DNA of 38,204 bases from Alcaligenaceae bacterium (GCA_030452305.1 JAKDMO010000003.1:1-38204), one strand, 5' to 3'. Counted from the stretch's first letter, positions 21,233 to 33,833 are shown. A program made the numbers and translations. The notes: generated from the sequence alone by a model not told the origin.

Positions 21233-22444
21233 ATGCCACATACCCCTTTTATTCGCCGCGTCATCCTGCGCAATTACAGAAGCATTGGCTATTGCAATGT
21301 TCAGTTGCGACCATTGACCTACCTGGTCGGGCACAATGGCGCAGGCAAGAGCAACTTCATGGATGCACTGCATTTTGTGAAGGATGCGCTATCCAATTCG
21401 CTGGAATACGCATTCAACGAACGGGCTGGTATTAGTGAAGTCCGACGTTACTCAAATGGCCGGCCCAATAACTTTTCCATTCGGATCGATTTCAATCTGC
21501 CGGACGGACAGCCGGGTCACTATGCTTTTGCCATCGGGGCGTTAGTAAATGGTGGCTACGAGGTGCAGCGAGAAGAGTGTGTCGTCGCAGGGATTGGAAA
21601 AGGTCCCTATTTCCGCGTAGCAAAGGGTAAGCTGCGGGAAAGCAGCGAAGTAACCTTTCCGGCAGTTGTGTCTGATCGATTGGCATTGATCGCGGCCTCC
21701 GGCATGCCTGCCTTTCGCCCGGTCTTCGATGCGCTCAAGGTAATGGGTTTTTACAATCTGAACCCCAAGCTGATGCGCGAATTGCAGAAACCACAGGATG
21801 GCCGCCTATTGCAACCGGCCGGCGAAAATATCGCCAGCGTCATTGGTCATCTGGAAAGAGCGGCCCCGCATCAACTGAAACTGATACAAGAGTATTTGCG
21901 TTCGGTGTCGCCGATGGTGCACAGCGTGGCGCGCAAGTCGATCAGCCACATGGAGACGCTGGAGTTCCGGCAGGATACAGCCGGCTCCACCCATCCATGG
22001 CGGTTCCAGGCACAGAACATGTCGGATGGCACGCTACGCGCGCTTGGCGTATTGACCGCGTTGTTTCAGAGCAATGAAGATTATTCGCCAACGCTGATCG
22101 GCATTGAAGAGCCTGAAACTGCCCTGCATCCAGCAGCCAGCGCCGCGTTGCGCGAGGCATTGGTGCGCGCTTCCGAAACCACACAAGTCCTGGTGACCAG
22201 TCATAGTCCAGACCTGCTGGATGACCGTAAAATCGACGCGGATGCCGTGTTGGCCGTGGTGTCTGAGGCGGGTGAAACGAAGATCGCACCGCTAGATGAA
22301 GGCTCGCGCCAAGTTATGCGGAACCATTTGTTCTCGGTTGGCGAACTGCTGCGCATGAACCAACTGGAACCCGATCGCGTCAGCATAGAACAGCAGGACA
22401 ATGCTGCCTCTGGCGATCTTTTCAGCGAGACGGAGTCCGCATGA
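21233..22444 (+). CDS. AAA family ATPase (AAA_21 / OLD-RecF-like, ABC-type fold)
   Basis: IRRVILRNYRSIGYCNVQLRPLTYLVGHNGAGKSNFMDAL (Walker A), MSDGTLRALGVL signature, TLIGIEEPETALHPAA (Walker B), VLVTSHSPDLLDD (H-loop). Confidence 0.87.
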   Translation: MPHTPFIRRVILRNYRSIGYCNVQLRPLTYLVGHNGAGKSNFMDALHFVKDALSNSLEYAFNERAGISEVRRYSNGRPNNFSIRIDFNLPDGQPGHYAFAIGALVNGGYEVQREECVVAGIGKGPYFRVAKGKLRESSEVTFPAVVSDRLALIAASGMPAFRPVFDALKVMGFYNLNPKLMRELQKPQDGRLLQPAGENIASVIGHLERAAPHQLKLIQEYLRSVSPMVHSVARKSISHMETLEFRQDTAGSTHPWRFQAQNMSDGTLRALGVLTALFQSNEDYSPTLIGIEEPETALHPAASAALREALVRASETTQVLVTSHSPDLLDDRKIDADAVLAVVSEAGETKIAPLDEGSRQVMRNHLFSVGELLRMNQLEPDRVSIEQQDNAASGDLFSETESA

Positions 22445-23040
22445 TCCCGATAGCCAGTATCGTAGAAGGCGATGGCGAGGTGGCCGCCTTGCCAGTGCTG
22501 CTGCGTCGCCTGAACGAGTGGCGTCCCGGGCATGGCTACGCACAAGCGCTGCCGCCCATTCGCGTGCATCGGGATCGTTTCCTGAATCGCGACGACGAAT
22601 TCCGTAAGCAACTGCTGCTGGCGGCTGCCAAGTGCGGCGACCATGGGTGGATTCTGGTGGTGCTGGACGCAGATGACGACTGTCCAGCCACCTTGGCAGA
22701 CGAGGTCTATCAGCGTGCAATGCAGCATGTGCCGCACCGGCGCTTGTCAGTAGTGTTGGCCAATCGCGAATATGAAGCTTGGTTCATTGCCGCAGCCCAG
22801 TCGCTTGACGGGCGCCGGGGATTCCGTTGTCCGGATGACGTCTCAGTCGATGCAGAGACTCCGCGAGACGCGAAAGGCTGGCTACGCCGAAACATGGAAG
22901 GCGGAACCTACAGCGAAATACTGGATCAACCCGCTTTCACGGCGCAATTCGACCTGCAGCAGGCATTTGAAAATAGTCGTTCATTCCGCAAGCTGTGCAA
23001 AGAGTGGCAAATCAACGTTGCCGATGTGAACGGAGATTGA
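22441..23040 (+). CDS. DUF4276-like protein with TOPRIM signature
   Basis: IVEGDGEVAALPVLLRRL (conserved Glu) and ILVVLDADDDCPATLADEV (DxD); ANREYEAWFIAA typical of the family. ATGA overlap with the upstream ATPase gene. Confidence 0.78.
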   Translation: MIPIASIVEGDGEVAALPVLLRRLNEWRPGHGYAQALPPIRVHRDRFLNRDDEFRKQLLLAAAKCGDHGWILVVLDADDDCPATLADEVYQRAMQHVPHRRLSVVLANREYEAWFIAAAQSLDGRRGFRCPDDVSVDAETPRDAKGWLRRNMEGGTYSEILDQPAFTAQFDLQQAFENSRSFRKLCKEWQINVADVNGD

Positions 23041-23043
23041 AGT

Positions 23044-25122
23044 ATGGACTTCCGCATCGCCGACACATTCACCTCTAGCCTCGCCCTCCTGACCGGCGAT
23101 GAGCAGAAGGCGGCGAAGACTACGGCCTTTGACTTGCAGATCGATCCTGTCGGCAACGGCATGAGCTTTCACAAACTTGACAGGGCCAAAGACCCAAATT
23201 TCTGGTCAGTGCGTGTCAGCCGTGATATCCGACTGATTGTTCACAAGGCAGCCGGCGGCTTACTGTTGTGCTATGTCGATCACCACGACAAAGCCTATCA
23301 ATGGGCAGAGCGGCGCAAGCTGGAGGTGCATCCGACCACCGGCGCCGTACAGCTCGTCGAAATCCGCGAGCGCGTTCAGGAAATCCTCGTTCCGAAATAC
23401 GTCAATGACAGCGGACCGGCCAAGCGTCAGAAGCCAAAACTGTTCGAGCAGTACGGTGATGCGCAACTGCTGGCTTATGGCGTGCCACAGGAATGGCTGG
23501 CTGACGTAAAGGCTGCCGACGAGGATTCACTGCTGGAACTGGCCGATCACCTGCCCGGCGAAGCAGCGGAAGCTCTGCTCGAACTGGCGACCGGCGGAAC
23601 ACCAGCATTGCCGGAAGTGGTCGGCAAGGGAATTGACCCATTCCAGCATCCGGATGCGCAACGCCGATTCCGTGTCATGTCCGATACGGACGAGTTGGCC
23701 CGCGCCCTGGAATACCCGTGGGACAAGTGGACTGTGTTCCTGCACCCGGCACAACGCCAGCTGGTCGAGCACGATTACAACGGCGCAGCGCGCGTGTCCG
23801 GCTCGGCAGGTACAGGCAAGACCGTGGTGGCCTTGCACCGCGCCGTGCATTTGGCACGCAAGGACGAAGATGCACGGGTACTGCTTTCCACATTTTCCGA
23901 CACACTGGCCAACGTGCTGCGCGGCAATTTGTACCGGCTGATCTGGAACACCCCAAAGCTTGGCGAGCGTATCGACGTGACCGCGATGGATACCATAGGC
24001 ATTCGCTTGTATTCGACAGAATTCGGCAAACCGGTATTCGCCGACAGAGATGAAATTTCTACATTGCTGAATACCGCCGCCGCTCAAGTCGATGGCCTGA
24101 AAGCCAATGCTGCGTTCCTGCTATCCGAATGGGATGATGTAGTGGATAGTTGGCAGGTCGATGGCTGGGAGGCTTACCGTGACACCAAACGGCTGGGTCG
24201 CAAGACACGCCTGCCGGAAACACAACGCGCCCTGTACTGGCAGGTATTCGCCACGGTGAAACAGCAATTGCAGCAGGCGGGAACGATCACGGTCGCTGAA
24301 ATGTTCGCCAAACTGGCCGACGCGATGCCCAAACGCAAGCATCCGGTATTTGATTACATCGTGGTGGACGAGGCACAGGACATCGGCGTGCAGCAATTGC
24401 GATTCCTCGCCGCGCTTGCCGGCAAGCGCGCCAATGCTCTGTTCTTTGCTGGCGACCTCGGTCAGCGGATCTTCCGGACGCCATTCTCGTGGAAATCTCT
24501 GGGCGTAGATGTGCGTGGCCGTTCCCGTACACTCAAGATTAACTACCGTACCTCGCACCAAATTCGCTCGCAGGCCGACCGATTGTTGGGGCCAGAGGTA
24601 TCCGATGTGGACGGAAATATCGAAAGCCGCAAGGGCACGATTTCCGTGTTCAACGGGCCGGTGCCGACCATCTGCAGCTATGCCGATGCCGAGGCGGAAA
24701 GCCAAGCCGTTGGCGTATGGTTGACGCAATGCAGTACCAGCGGCGTGCTGCCACAGGAAATCGGCGTATTCGTCCGGTCCGAGAACGAACTGTCGCGCGC
24801 GCAAGAGGCAGTGAAGGCCGCAGGCTTGCAGGGCCGCGTGCTTGGCAAGGACATGGCGACGGCAGAAGGTTTCGTCAGCATCACCACCATGCATCTGGCC
24901 AAGGGCATGGAATTCCGCGCAGTCGCGGTGATAGCCTGCGACGATGAAATCATACCTTCACAGGTGCGCATCGATACTGCCGCCGATGAGGCTGATCTGA
25001 CCGAAATCTATAACACCGAACGCCAGTTGTTGTATGTCGCCTGCACCCGTGCCCGAGATCAACTGCATGTCTCCGCAGTGAAGCCGGAGTCAGAGTTTCT
25101 ACAGGATTTGTTGCAAAAATAG
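23044..25122 (+). CDS. SF1 UvrD-like helicase with N-terminal RelE-like domain
   Basis: N-terminal about 95 aa (MDFRIADTFTSSLALLTGDEQKAAKTTAFDLQ...WSVRVSRDIRLIVHKAAGGLLLCYVDHHDKAYQWAERR) looks RelE/ParE-like; helicase motifs GSAGTGKTVVALHRAVHLA, VVDEAQDIG, INYRTSHQIR, TTMHLAKGMEFRAVAVI, LLYVACTRARDQLHVS. Confidence 0.83.
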   Translation: MDFRIADTFTSSLALLTGDEQKAAKTTAFDLQIDPVGNGMSFHKLDRAKDPNFWSVRVSRDIRLIVHKAAGGLLLCYVDHHDKAYQWAERRKLEVHPTTGAVQLVEIRERVQEILVPKYVNDSGPAKRQKPKLFEQYGDAQLLAYGVPQEWLADVKAADEDSLLELADHLPGEAAEALLELATGGTPALPEVVGKGIDPFQHPDAQRRFRVMSDTDELARALEYPWDKWTVFLHPAQRQLVEHDYNGAARVSGSAGTGKTVVALHRAVHLARKDEDARVLLSTFSDTLANVLRGNLYRLIWNTPKLGERIDVTAMDTIGIRLYSTEFGKPVFADRDEISTLLNTAAAQVDGLKANAAFLLSEWDDVVDSWQVDGWEAYRDTKRLGRKTRLPETQRALYWQVFATVKQQLQQAGTITVAEMFAKLADAMPKRKHPVFDYIVVDEAQDIGVQQLRFLAALAGKRANALFFAGDLGQRIFRTPFSWKSLGVDVRGRSRTLKINYRTSHQIRSQADRLLGPEVSDVDGNIESRKGTISVFNGPVPTICSYADAEAESQAVGVWLTQCSTSGVLPQEIGVFVRSENELSRAQEAVKAAGLQGRVLGKDMATAEGFVSITTMHLAKGMEFRAVAVIACDDEIIPSQVRIDTAADEADLTEIYNTERQLLYVACTRARDQLHVSAVKPESEFLQDLLQK

Positions 25123-25152
25123 TCAATCAACCAGGCCACGAGGGGCGATGCC

Positions 25153-26352
25153 ATGCTGAACATAGACGATATCCGACAAGCCGCCAAACGCATTCAGGGG
25201 CAGGTCGTGGAAACGCCTTGCCTGGAATCCAAAGTTCTGTCTGAACTGACGGGGGCGCAGGTCTTTCTGAAATTTGAAAACCTGCAGTTCACGGCCACGT
25301 TCAAGGAACGGGGCGCATACAACAAACTGGTACAGCTGTCCGAGGCCGAGCGCAAGCGCGGCGTGATCGCCATGAGCGCCGGAAATCACGCGCAGGGGGT
25401 GGCGTATCACGCGCGGCGCCTGGACATTCCGGCCACCATCGTCATGCCCAGTTTCACACCGGCGGTAAAGGTTGCCGGCACGCAGAATTTCGGGGCGCGC
25501 GTTATTTTGCATGGCTCGACCCTTGAGGCGGCTTACGAGCACGCACACAGCCTGGCCGAGCAGGAACAACGGGTTTTCGTGCATCCCTACAACGATCCGG
25601 CCATCATGGCCGGCCAGGGGACGATCGCCCTGGAAATGCTGGCGCAGCAGCCCGATCTGGACACGCTGGTGGTTCCGGTCGGGGGCGGCGGCCTGATCGC
25701 TGGGATCGCGGTCGCAGCCAAGGCGGTCAAGCCCGATATCCAGATCATCGGCGTGCAGACGCAACGCTTCCCCGCCATGGTCAACCTGATGCAGGGAACG
25801 GCGCTGGAACAGGGTATCAGCACGATCGCAGAGGGAATCGCGGTCGGTGCACCCGGGCCCTTGTGCGCCGAGGCGATCCGCCAGCACGTCGATGATTGGC
25901 TGCTGATCGATGAGGGCGATATCGAGCACGCCATCGTATTGCTGCTGGAGGTCGAAAAAACCCTGGCCGAAGGCGCCGGCGCCGCCGCGCTGGCCGCCCT
26001 GCTGCACTACCCTCAGCGCTTGGCAGGCCGCAAGGTCGGGATGGTGTTGTCAGGCGGCAATATTGATCCCCAATTGCTGGCGCAGATCATTGGGCGCGGT
26101 CTGGTGCGCTCGGGGCGACTCGTGCGCATCGTGGTCAATACCGCCGATATTCCCGGGTCCCTCGCCCGCATCACCTCGCTGGTCGCCGAGTGCGGCGCCA
26201 ACGTTGACGAGGTGCATCACCAGCGCGCGTTCACCTTGCTGGCAGCAAAGAACGTCGAAATCGAAATGGTGCTGCAAACCCGCAGCCATGAGCATGCAGC
26301 CGAATTGCTGGATCGCTTGCGCGAGGCGCAACTGGACGTACGCCTGATATAG
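25153..26352 (+). CDS. ilvA: Threonine ammonia-lyase (dehydratase) with C-terminal ACT-like domain
   Basis: PLP motif FKERGAYNKL, MSAGNHAQGVAYHA, VGGGGLIAGIA; C-terminal VNTADIPGSLARITSLVAECGANVDEVHHQR ACT-like. Confidence 0.9.
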   Translation: MLNIDDIRQAAKRIQGQVVETPCLESKVLSELTGAQVFLKFENLQFTATFKERGAYNKLVQLSEAERKRGVIAMSAGNHAQGVAYHARRLDIPATIVMPSFTPAVKVAGTQNFGARVILHGSTLEAAYEHAHSLAEQEQRVFVHPYNDPAIMAGQGTIALEMLAQQPDLDTLVVPVGGGGLIAGIAVAAKAVKPDIQIIGVQTQRFPAMVNLMQGTALEQGISTIAEGIAVGAPGPLCAEAIRQHVDDWLLIDEGDIEHAIVLLLEVEKTLAEGAGAAALAALLHYPQRLAGRKVGMVLSGGNIDPQLLAQIIGRGLVRSGRLVRIVVNTADIPGSLARITSLVAECGANVDEVHHQRAFTLLAAKNVEIEMVLQTRSHEHAAELLDRLREAQLDVRLI

Positions 26353-26462
26353 GAGTTTCGGGATGCGGGCACACGATCCGGCGAATCGATAAATAGCGGA
26401 TTCCGGGGATTCAGGCCGATTCTTCGCTACAATAATCCGCCCCGGAAATCACCAAGACCCCG

Positions 26463-29332
<2,870 letters not shown>

Positions 29333-29336
<4 letters not shown>

Positions 29337-31249
29337 TCCGTGCAACTGGACTGACCGTCAGGCGTGGGACAAAGGTTCTGCTGGACGAGGCGGATTTCGT
29401 TATTCACCCGGGCGAGCGCGTGGGCTTCGTAGGCAAGAACGGTGCAGGCAAGACCACGCTGTTCGCCCTCATCCAGGGACAAATCGACCAAGATGCGGGT
29501 TCGTTGTCCATACCATCCGGCTGGCGACTGGCCAGTGTCGAGCAGATTCTGCACGACACACATCGCCCTGCACGCGAATTCGTGATTGATGGCGACAAAC
29601 GCCTGAGGGCCTTGCAGGCCCGCCGCGCCCAGACCTCCGATGACGACGGACACACCATTGCCGAGCTTGAAGCGGAGCTCGTCGACGCCCAGGCCTGGAG
29701 CGCACCGTCGCGTGCCGAACAGCTCTTGGCGGGCTTGGGCTTTGCTCCATCGGAATGGGGCGAACCGGTCTCGCATTTTTCCGGCGGGTGGCAGATGCGT
29801 ATCGCGCTGGCACGCGCCCTCATGGCACCGTCGGATCTGCTGCTGCTCGACGAACCGACCAACCACCTGGACCTGGACGCCATGCTGTGGCTCGAGCGCT
29901 GGCTGGCCGCATTTCCCGGCACGGTGCTGCTGATCTCGCACGACACCGAATTTCTGGACGCCGTGGCGCGCGTGATCCTGCACTTTGATCACGGAAAGCT
30001 GAACCGCTATAAGGGCGGCTACGAGGATTTTCTGACCCAGCGTGCCGAGCGCATGCGCCAAAATCAGCTGGCCCATGCGCGCCAAGCGCGCGAGACCGCG
30101 CACCTGCAAAGTTTCATTGACCGATTCAAAGCCAAGGCAACCAAGGCCAAGCAGGCACAGAGCCGGGTCAAGGCCCTGGCGCGCATGCAGGTGCTGGCCC
30201 CGCTGAGCACGGATTTGGGTATGGACATTCACCTGCCCAATCCCGGCCACGCCCCCGACCCACTGCTGGTGCTGGATGACGCGGACCTGGGCTACACAGA
30301 CAGCAACGGCGCCACATACCCCATCCTGCGACAGATTCGACTGATGGTACGCGGCGGCAGCCGGATCGGCGTGCTGGGTGCCAATGGCGCGGGCAAAAGC
30401 ACGCTGGTCAAGACATTGGCCGGGGAACTGGCTCCCTTGTCTGGCCATTGCCTACCGTCGAAGGGGCTGGAGATCGGCTATTTTGCCCAGCATCAGCTCG
30501 ACATGTTGGACCCCGCGCACACCCCACTGGAACACCTCGCGCGGATCGCGCCTGATGCACGCGAACAAGAGCTGCGCAACTACTTGGGCCGTTTCGGATT
30601 CAGCGGCGACATGGTGAAAAGCCCTGTCGCCCCGTTTTCCGGGGGCGAGCGGGCACGTTTGGCCCTGGCGCTGATCGTCTGGCGCAAACCGAATCTGCTG
30701 CTGCTGGACGAACCCAGCAATCACCTGGATGTGGACACGCGCGAAGCGCTGGCCCGTGCCCTGGCGGAGTTTTCCGGCAGTATGCTGATGGTGTCGCATG
30801 ACCGGCATCTGTTACGGACGACGGTCGATAGTTTCTGGATTGTCGCGGACGGCCAGGTGCAGGAATTCGACGGCGACCTGGAAGACTACCGCGACTGGCT
30901 TGGGCAGCGCGCAAGCACTGAACGGTCAGAGGCCCGCGGCACGCAGGTGCAGGAAAACGACCGCAAGACCCAGCGCCGTCTGGACGCCCAGGGGCGCCAG
31001 GCGCGCGCAAACCAGAGAAAGCCGCTGCAAGCGCGACTGCGCAAGGTCGAGGCCGAGCTCGAGCGCCTGAGCGCCCGCCGCGCGGAAATCGACACATTGA
31101 TCGCTGATCCGACGTTCTACACCGACGCGTACAAGGATACCCGGCCGGGCCTGCTGGCCGAGCACGGCGAGCTGGGCAAGGCCCATGATGCACTTGAGGA
31201 GGACTGGCTGACCATCCAAGAAGAACTGGAGGCCATCCAGGAAACTTGA
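29333..31249 (+). CDS. ABC-F family ATPase (YheS/Uup-like)
   Basis: Two ABC domains (GKNGAGKTTLF, FSGGWQMRIALARAL; GANGAGKSTLVKTL, FSGGERARLALAL) and a C-terminal coiled coil; GTG start overlapping the prmB stop (GTGA). Confidence 0.9.
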
Positions 31250-31310
31250 TTCGCGGGCATATTCGATATTTGAATAATCTAATGCTCATATATTCGTTCG
31301 GTATTAAGGA

Positions 31311-31333
31311 TGCGATCTATAGAATGAATCGCA
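31311..31333. promoter_or_regulatory. Inverted repeat TGCGAT-N11-ATCGCA upstream of the CMD/ACAD/ABC operon
   Basis: TGCGATCTATAGAATGAATCGCA in an AT-rich leader, ends 28 bp before the first ATG. Confidence 0.4.
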
Positions 31334-31361
31334 CTTAACCTTTACCGAGAAGTTGTCGAAC

Positions 31362-31904
31362 ATGAGCCGTCTCACCATTCAATCCGTCGAGTCCGCAGCC
31401 GCTGATGCCCAGGATCGCCTGCGCACCGCCCAAAAGAACAGCGGATTCCTTCCCAACCTGCTTGGCGTGCTCGCCAACGCACCCACAGCACTCGAAACCT
31501 ATCAGACCGTCAGCGCAATCAACGCGCGCAACGGCCTGACCCCGACCGAGCGCGAAGTCATCCAGATCACGGCCGCCACGCGCAATGGCTGCAATTTTTG
31601 CCTTGCCGGGCACACCGCCCTGGCCTACAAGAAACTGCAACTGCCGGAAGAACTGGTCAATGCGCTGCGTGACACCAAGGCCCTGTCCGACCCCAAACTC
31701 AACACCCTGGCGCGTTTCACACTGGCCGTGATCGAAAACAAGGGCCGCGTATCCGACGAGGATCTGGCCGCCTTCAAAGAAGCCGGCTACACAGAAGGAA
31801 ACGTCCTGGAAGTTGTGCTGGGCGTGAGCCTCGCCACCCTGTGCAACTACGCAAACAATCTGGCCCAAACCCCCATCAATCCAGAACTTCAGGCCTACGC
31901 ATAA
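31362..31904 (+). CDS. Carboxymuconolactone decarboxylase / AhpD-like family protein
   Basis: EREVIQITAATRNGCNFCLAGHTALAYK (CxxC...H AhpD-like motif); ATG 31362 preferred over TTG 31353. Confidence 0.88.
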   Translation: MSRLTIQSVESAAADAQDRLRTAQKNSGFLPNLLGVLANAPTALETYQTVSAINARNGLTPTEREVIQITAATRNGCNFCLAGHTALAYKKLQLPEELVNALRDTKALSDPKLNTLARFTLAVIENKGRVSDEDLAAFKEAGYTEGNVLEVVLGVSLATLCNYANNLAQTPINPELQAYA

Positions 31905-31925
31905 ATCGGGCCCGGTTTCTACACC

Positions 31926-33035
31926 ATGACACACAATCATCTTTCCCCGGAGCAGCGCGACGGGCTCGACGCGGTCATCGCCCAAGCCCTTGCACCGATC
32001 GTGCAGAACGTCGATCAGCAAGGCCTCTACCCGCGCGAATTCATGACCCGCTTTGGGCGGGCCGGTGGCTTTGGCGCCGCGATTCCTCAGGAATACGGCG
32101 GCCTGGGTCTGGGCCTGACCGATCAGATCGACATCATCGCCCAGGTCGCCCAGACCTGCGGATCCAGTGCATTCCTGGCATGGTGCCAATCGGCTTGCGC
32201 CTGGTACTTGCTGCACGCCCCCAACGCCGCGCCCCGCGAGCGCTACCTGCGGCCGATTGCCCAGGGACAGCTTCTGGCCGGTACGGGCATGTCGAATGCC
32301 GTCAAGCATCTGGCAGGCATCGAGCGGATCAACCTGCGCGGCCGGCACGCCGACGAGGGCGGCTATGTCATCAACGGCTCTCTACCTTGGGTTTCGAACA
32401 TCGGGCCCGGGCACCTCGTGATCGTCGCCGCCTCGCTGCAGGAAGGCGGGTACCTCATGTTTGCGTTGCCGCTGAATGCCGAGGGCGTCATCCTGCACGA
32501 CTGCCAGGAATTTTCGGGAATGGAAGGCACGGGCACGCTGAATATCCGTCTGAAGAACGTGCGGATCCCGGCCGAAGACGTCCTGGCCGGGCCGGAACAG
32601 TTCGAAGCATATATACAAAGGATCAAACCTGGATTCGTGTTGTCGCAGATCGGCATGGGCCTGGGGATCACGCAGGCCAGCCTGCAGACCATGCGCGAGT
32701 GCAATGCCACCCATAGTCTGGTGAACCAGTACCTGGACGATCAGGAACCCACACTGCGCGCTGAGCTGGACGCGCTGGATGCAGCCACCCGAGATCTCGC
32801 TGAAAACGAAGCCACAGCGCCCCTGCTGAGCGTGCTGCGGGCTCGTGCCCGTGCATCAGAGCTGACACTGCAGGCCACCCAATCGGCGGCGCTGCACGCA
32901 GGTGCGAAGGGCTACCTGATGCGCCACCCCGCGCAGCGTCGCCTGCGCGAAGCCCTGTTTGTGGCCATCGTCACCCCTGCCCTGAAACACCTGCGCAAGG
33001 AAATCCAGGCACTGGAAATCAAGAAGGCGGCGTGA
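31926..33035 (+). CDS. Acyl-CoA dehydrogenase-family flavoprotein
   Basis: FGAAIPQEYGGLGLGLTDQIDIIAQVAQTCGSSAFLAWCQ..., GTGMSN, VINGSLPWVSNI, LSQIGMGLGITQASLQTM. Confidence 0.85.
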   Translation: MTHNHLSPEQRDGLDAVIAQALAPIVQNVDQQGLYPREFMTRFGRAGGFGAAIPQEYGGLGLGLTDQIDIIAQVAQTCGSSAFLAWCQSACAWYLLHAPNAAPRERYLRPIAQGQLLAGTGMSNAVKHLAGIERINLRGRHADEGGYVINGSLPWVSNIGPGHLVIVAASLQEGGYLMFALPLNAEGVILHDCQEFSGMEGTGTLNIRLKNVRIPAEDVLAGPEQFEAYIQRIKPGFVLSQIGMGLGITQASLQTMRECNATHSLVNQYLDDQEPTLRAELDALDAATRDLAENEATAPLLSVLRARARASELTLQATQSAALHAGAKGYLMRHPAQRRLREALFVAIVTPALKHLRKEIQALEIKKAA

Positions 33036-33829
33036 TGGCGAATCTCGCACACGCCGGCGTGTTGAGTGCCCAGGGTATCGCCCTGAGCTACCCTCGCAAG
33101 CACGAAACGCCTTTGACGATCTTGCAGGATTTCTCGCTGGAACTCAGACATGGCGAAATTGTCGCGATCCTCGGCCCCAGCGGGGTCGGAAAGTCCTCGC
33201 TGCTGCGCGTACTGGCCGGCCTGCAACAGGCTGATTGCGGGCAAATCAAGATCAATGGCGAGGCCCTGCATGGCCCGCACCCGCGCCTGGGATTTGTCTT
33301 TCAGGACCCCAGTCTGCTGCCCTGGCTGACGCTGGAGGAAAACGTAGGATTCGGCCTGGGCTTCACACAACAGGCCCGACTGAGCCATGCCCAAAAACAA
33401 AGCCGAGTCGATCGCGCCATCGCAGAAGTCGATCTGCAACCCGCCCGCACCCGCTATCCCAACGAACTGTCCGGGGGTATGGCCCAGCGCACGGCATTGG
33501 CTCGCAGCCTGGCGCGTGAACCCGAGATCCTGCTGCTGGACGAACCCTTCGGCGCCCTGGACGAGATCACACGCAGCGAAATGCAGTCGCTGCTGCTACA
33601 TATTACGGGGCGCCACCAGACGGCTGCGCTGCTGGTGACCCACGACATCGACGAAGCCCTGCTGCTGGCTGACCGGATCCTGCTGATCGGCGAACACCCG
33701 GGGCGCGTGATCGGTGAATGGGCGCCAAACCTGCCGCATCCGCGCGACGAGGTCGATCCCATCCTCACACGCATGCGTGTGGAAATTGTTCAAAAATTGC
33801 GCGCGTCGCGCCCACCCAGAGATTCCTGA
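33035..33829 (+). CDS. ABC transporter ATP-binding protein (nitrate/sulfonate/taurine type)
   Basis: GPSGVGKSSLLRVLAGLQ, FVFQDPSLLPWLTLEENV, LSGGMAQRTALARSLAREPEILLLDEPFGALDEITR. Confidence 0.92.
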   Translation: MANLAHAGVLSAQGIALSYPRKHETPLTILQDFSLELRHGEIVAILGPSGVGKSSLLRVLAGLQQADCGQIKINGEALHGPHPRLGFVFQDPSLLPWLTLEENVGFGLGFTQQARLSHAQKQSRVDRAIAEVDLQPARTRYPNELSGGMAQRTALARSLAREPEILLLDEPFGALDEITRSEMQSLLLHITGRHQTAALLVTHDIDEALLLADRILLIGEHPGRVIGEWAPNLPHPRDEVDPILTRMRVEIVQKLRASRPPRDS

Positions 33830-33833
33830 TCCC

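Noticed and set aside
25123-25152. Possible attR copy of the tRNA-Leu 3' end at the right island edge
   Set aside because: Only a short ACCAGG match was seen; not long enough to call a direct repeat.
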